A DNA stretch of 33,377 nt from Beijerinckiaceae bacterium (GTDB lineage Bacteria; Pseudomonadota; Alphaproteobacteria; Rhizobiales; Beijerinckiaceae). The stretch spans positions 1-33,377 of the forward strand of contig JAIEQX010000384.1 in NCBI GenBank assembly GCA_019747375.1, in the 5' to 3' direction. A model generated the notes under the pieces. That model made no database searches and had not been told where the DNA came from. It saw only the letters and a program-made list of their open reading frames with translations. Positions 30,154 to 33,377 of this stretch are shown one piece after another (position 1 is the stretch's first letter; each line of letters starts with the position of its first letter). The translations under genes were made by a program, and so were the position numbers.

Positions 30154-33126
30154 ATGGCACGCCAGGACATCAACGACGCACTTCTCTCGACCTCGTTCCT
30201 CTACGGCGGCAACGCCGCCTATATCGAGGATCTCTATGCGCGGTACGAGAAGGATCCCTCCAGCGTCGACGCAGAGTGGAAGTCGTTCTTCGAAGCCCTG
30301 AAGGATGATCCGGCGGCGGTGCAGAAGAGCGCCCGCGGCGCCTCCTGGGCCAAGCCCAACTGGCCGATCCACGCCAATGGCGAACTCGTGTCGGCGCTCG
30401 ACGGAAACTGGGGCGTCGTCGAAAAGAAGGTCGGGGAAAAGATCCAGGCGAAGGCGGCCGACAAGGCTGCGGCGACCGGCGTCGAAGCCTCGCCGGCCGA
30501 CGTGCTGCGCGCCACGCGCGACAGCGTCCGCGCCCTGATGATGATCCGCGCCTATCGCATGCGCGGCCATCTGCACGCCAATCTCGATCCGCTCGGCCTC
30601 GAACCCCCGAAGGATCACGAGGAACTGCATCCGGCGAGCTACGGATTCAGCGAAGCCGATTACGACCGCAAGATCTTCATCGATCGCGTCCTCGGCCTCG
30701 ACTATGCGACCATTCCGGAAATGCTCGCGATCCTGCGCCGCACCTATTGCGACACGATCGGCTTCGAGTTCATGCACATGTCCGATCCGGCCGAAAAGGC
30801 CTGGATGCAGGAGCGCATCGAGGGGCCGGACAAGGAAATCAGCTTCACGCGCGAAGGCAAGCGCGCCATCCTGAACAAGCTCGTGGAGGCCGAGGGCTTC
30901 GAGAAGTTCTGCGACCTGCGCTTCCGCGGCACCAAGCGCTTCGGCCTGGACGGCGGCGAAGCCATGGTGCCGGCGCTCGAACAGATCATCAAGCGCGGCG
31001 GCGCGCTGGGCGTGCGCGAGATCGTGCTCGGCATGGCGCATCGCGGCCGCCTCAACGTGCTGGCGCAGGTGATGGGCAAGCCGCATCGCGCCATCTTCCA
31101 CGAGTTCAAGGGCGGGTCCTTCACGCCCGACGAAGTCGAAGGCTCGGGCGACGTGAAGTACCATCTCGGCGCTTCCTCGGACCGCGAGTTCGACAGCAAC
31201 AAGGTGCATCTGTCGCTCACCGCCAATCCGTCGCATCTCGAGATCGCCGATCCGGTGGTGCTCGGCAAGGTGCGGGCCAAGCAGGACCAGCTGAACGACG
31301 TGGTCGAGCGCTCGCAGGTGCTGCCGCTGCTCATCCACGGCGACGCGGCCTTCGCGGGCCAGGGCGTCATCGCCGAATGTTTCGGACTGTCGGGCCTCAA
31401 GGGCCACCGCACCGGCGGGTCGATCCATTTCATCGTGAACAACCAGATCGGCTTCACGACCTATCCGCGCTATTCGCGCTCCTCGCCCTATCCGTCCGAC
31501 GTCGCCAAGATGATCGAGGCGCCGATCTTCCACGTGAACGGCGACGATCCGGAAGCGGTCGTGTACGCGGCCAAGATCGCGATCGAGTTTCGGCAGAAAT
31601 TCCACAAGCCTGTCGTCATCGACATGTTCTGCTATCGCCGCTTCGGCCATAACGAGGGCGACGAGCCGGGCTTCACCCAGCCGCTGATGTACAAGAAGAT
31701 CCGCGGCCACGCCTCGACGCTCGAGCTCTACACCAAGAAGCTGGTCGAGGAAGGCGTCGTCACGCAGGGCGAGGCCGACAAGATGCAGGCCGACTGGCGC
31801 AACCGCCTCGACGCCGAATTCGAAGCCGGGCAGAGCTACAAGCCCAACAAGGCCGACTGGCTCGACGGACGCTGGGCGGGCATGCGGCCTGCGGGCGATT
31901 CAGGCGACGAGGCCCGTCGCGGCCAGACCGGCATCGACCTGTCGCGGCTGAAGCAGATCGGCGAAAGCCTGTCGAGCGTGCCGTCCGACTTCAACGTGCA
32001 TCGCACGATCCAGCGCTTCCTCGAAGGCCGTCGCAAGATGATCGAGACGGAACGCGACATCGACTGGGCGATGGGCGAGGCGCTCGCCTTCGGCTCGCTG
32101 GTCGATGAAGGCCATCGCGTCCGCCTGTCGGGTCAGGATTGCGAACGCGGCACGTTCTCGCAGCGCCACTCGGTCCTGATCGATCAGGAAACCGAGGCGC
32201 GCTACGTGCCCCTCAACAATATTCGTGAAGGCCAGGGCCGTTACGAAGTCATCAATTCCATGCTGTCGGAAGAGGCCGTGCTGGGCTTCGAATACGGCTA
32301 TTCGCTCACCGAGCCGAATTGCCTGACCGCCTGGGAAGCGCAGTTCGGCGATTTCGCCAATGGCGCGCAGGTCCTGTTCGACCAGTTCATCTCGTCGGGC
32401 GAGCGCAAGTGGCTTCGCATGTCGGGCCTCGTCTGCCTTCTGCCGCACGGCTACGAAGGGCAGGGACCGGAACATTCGTCGGCGCGTCTCGAACGTTTCC
32501 TGCAGATGTGCGCGGAAGACAACATGCAGGTCGCCAACGTCACGACGCCGGCGAACTATTTCCACATCCTGCGCCGCCAGCTGAAGCGCGATATCCGCAA
32601 GCCGCTGATCCTGATGACGCCGAAGTCGCTGCTGCGCCACAAGCGCGCCGTGTCGACGCTCGACGAGATGAAGACCGGGACGTCGTTCCATCGCCTGCTG
32701 TGGGACGATGCGGAATTCCTGAAGGGCGAGAAGATCAAGCTCGTCAAGGACGACAAGATCCGTCGCGTCGTCCTGTGCTCCGGCAAGGTCTATTACGATC
32801 TCTACGAGGAGCGCGAGAAGCGCGGCATCGACGACGTCTATCTGCTGCGCGTCGAGCAGCTCTATCCTTTCCCCCTGAAGGCCCTGGTGGCGGAGCTGTC
32901 GCGCTTCAAGAAGGCCGACATCGTCTGGTGCCAGGAAGAGCCCAAGAACATGGGCAGCTGGATCTTCGTCGAGCCCTATCTGGAATGGGTGCTCAGCCAG
33001 ACCGGCTGCAAGAGCAAGCGTGCGCGCTACGTCGGACGTCCGGCCTCGGCCGCGACGGCGACCGGCCTCATGTCCAAGCATCTCGCGCAGTTGAAAGCGT
33101 TCCTCGACGAGGCGTTCGCGGCCTGA
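30154..33126 (+). CDS. sucA: 2-oxoglutarate dehydrogenase E1 component
   Basis: SFLYGGNAAYIEDLYARYEKDP, MMIRAYRMRGHLHANLDPLG, EIVLGMAHRGRLNVLAQVMGKP, HGDAAFAGQGVIAE, FCYRRFGHNEGDEPGFTQP, LLPHGYEGQGPEHSSARLERFLQMCAEDN. Confidence 0.98.
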   Translation: MARQDINDALLSTSFLYGGNAAYIEDLYARYEKDPSSVDAEWKSFFEALKDDPAAVQKSARGASWAKPNWPIHANGELVSALDGNWGVVEKKVGEKIQAKAADKAAATGVEASPADVLRATRDSVRALMMIRAYRMRGHLHANLDPLGLEPPKDHEELHPASYGFSEADYDRKIFIDRVLGLDYATIPEMLAILRRTYCDTIGFEFMHMSDPAEKAWMQERIEGPDKEISFTREGKRAILNKLVEAEGFEKFCDLRFRGTKRFGLDGGEAMVPALEQIIKRGGALGVREIVLGMAHRGRLNVLAQVMGKPHRAIFHEFKGGSFTPDEVEGSGDVKYHLGASSDREFDSNKVHLSLTANPSHLEIADPVVLGKVRAKQDQLNDVVERSQVLPLLIHGDAAFAGQGVIAECFGLSGLKGHRTGGSIHFIVNNQIGFTTYPRYSRSSPYPSDVAKMIEAPIFHVNGDDPEAVVYAAKIAIEFRQKFHKPVVIDMFCYRRFGHNEGDEPGFTQPLMYKKIRGHASTLELYTKKLVEEGVVTQGEADKMQADWRNRLDAEFEAGQSYKPNKADWLDGRWAGMRPAGDSGDEARRGQTGIDLSRLKQIGESLSSVPSDFNVHRTIQRFLEGRRKMIETERDIDWAMGEALAFGSLVDEGHRVRLSGQDCERGTFSQRHSVLIDQETEARYVPLNNIREGQGRYEVINSMLSEEAVLGFEYGYSLTEPNCLTAWEAQFGDFANGAQVLFDQFISSGERKWLRMSGLVCLLPHGYEGQGPEHSSARLERFLQMCAEDNMQVANVTTPANYFHILRRQLKRDIRKPLILMTPKSLLRHKRAVSTLDEMKTGTSFHRLLWDDAEFLKGEKIKLVKDDKIRRVVLCSGKVYYDLYEEREKRGIDDVYLLRVEQLYPFPLKALVAELSRFKKADIVWCQEEPKNMGSWIFVEPYLEWVLSQTGCKSKRARYVGRPASAATATGLMSKHLAQLKAFLDEAFAA

Positions 33127-33211
33127 GCCGCGACGCCGCCTCCGATCTTCCCAGAATCCTGCGACCATCCTTGAAACTTGAAGGGCCGCGCCGAAGCGCG
33201 GGCGTGATCAA

Positions 33212-33377
33212 ATGGCAGAAATTCGCGTTCCCACACTCGGCGAGTCCGTTTCCGAGGCCACGATCGGCCGCTGGTTCAAGAAGGCCGGCGATGTCGTCAA
33301 GGCCGACGAGCCCTTGCTCGAGCTCGAAACCGACAAGGTGACGCTCGAAGTCAACGCGCCGTCCGCCGGCGTGCTGG
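33212..33377 (+). CDS. sucB: Dihydrolipoyllysine succinyltransferase (E2 of 2-oxoglutarate dehydrogenase), N-terminal lipoyl domain, truncated at right edge
   Basis: Not in the supplied ORF list. From ATG 33212: [55 protein letters not shown], a lipoyl domain with ETDKV lysine motif, downstream of sucA. Confidence 0.95.
   Translation, partial: MAEIRVPTLGESVSEATIGRWFKKAGDVVKADEPLLELETDKVTLEVNAPSAGVL

Overview
The window is 33.4 kb of GC-rich, gene-dense bacterial chromosome. Gene content and order suggest an alphaproteobacterium, probably Rhizobiales-like. I could recognise about 30 protein-coding genes. In order: start of prmC (truncated by the left edge) and htpG (-); a DUF2794 protein (+); a Bax-inhibitor-1/YccA-family protein (-); an FtsX-type ABC permease and ATPase (-) divergent from a TesA-like arylesterase (+); thpR (+); a membrane protein (-); an HNH endonuclease (-); a 3-hydroxybutyryl-CoA dehydrogenase/etfA/etfB/rhomboid/PduO-type ATR/HIG1-like/DUF4175 (TIGR02302) run (-); lysA, a small lipoprotein and argH (-); a TlpA-like thioredoxin (+); then a TCA-cycle supercluster sdhCDAB - zapE - TetR - mdh - sucC - sucD - sucA - sucB (start only) (+). 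I recognised no tRNA, rRNA, CRISPR array, transposase, phage or defence system. This is essentially a core housekeeping region, and I do not see a clear new multi-gene system. The leads most worth a second look are: (i) a probable independent minus-strand structured ncRNA ending in a strong intrinsic terminator just upstream of a sigma32-like htpG promoter; (ii) a perfect AT-rich 10-bp inverted repeat beside the TetR gene, upstream of mdh-suc; (iii) a 282-bp mdh leader with several stem-loops; (iv) poorly characterised conserved proteins (DUF4175, DUF2794, HIG1-like, membrane protein, HNH). All coordinates and structures were read by eye; no database search or folding program was run.
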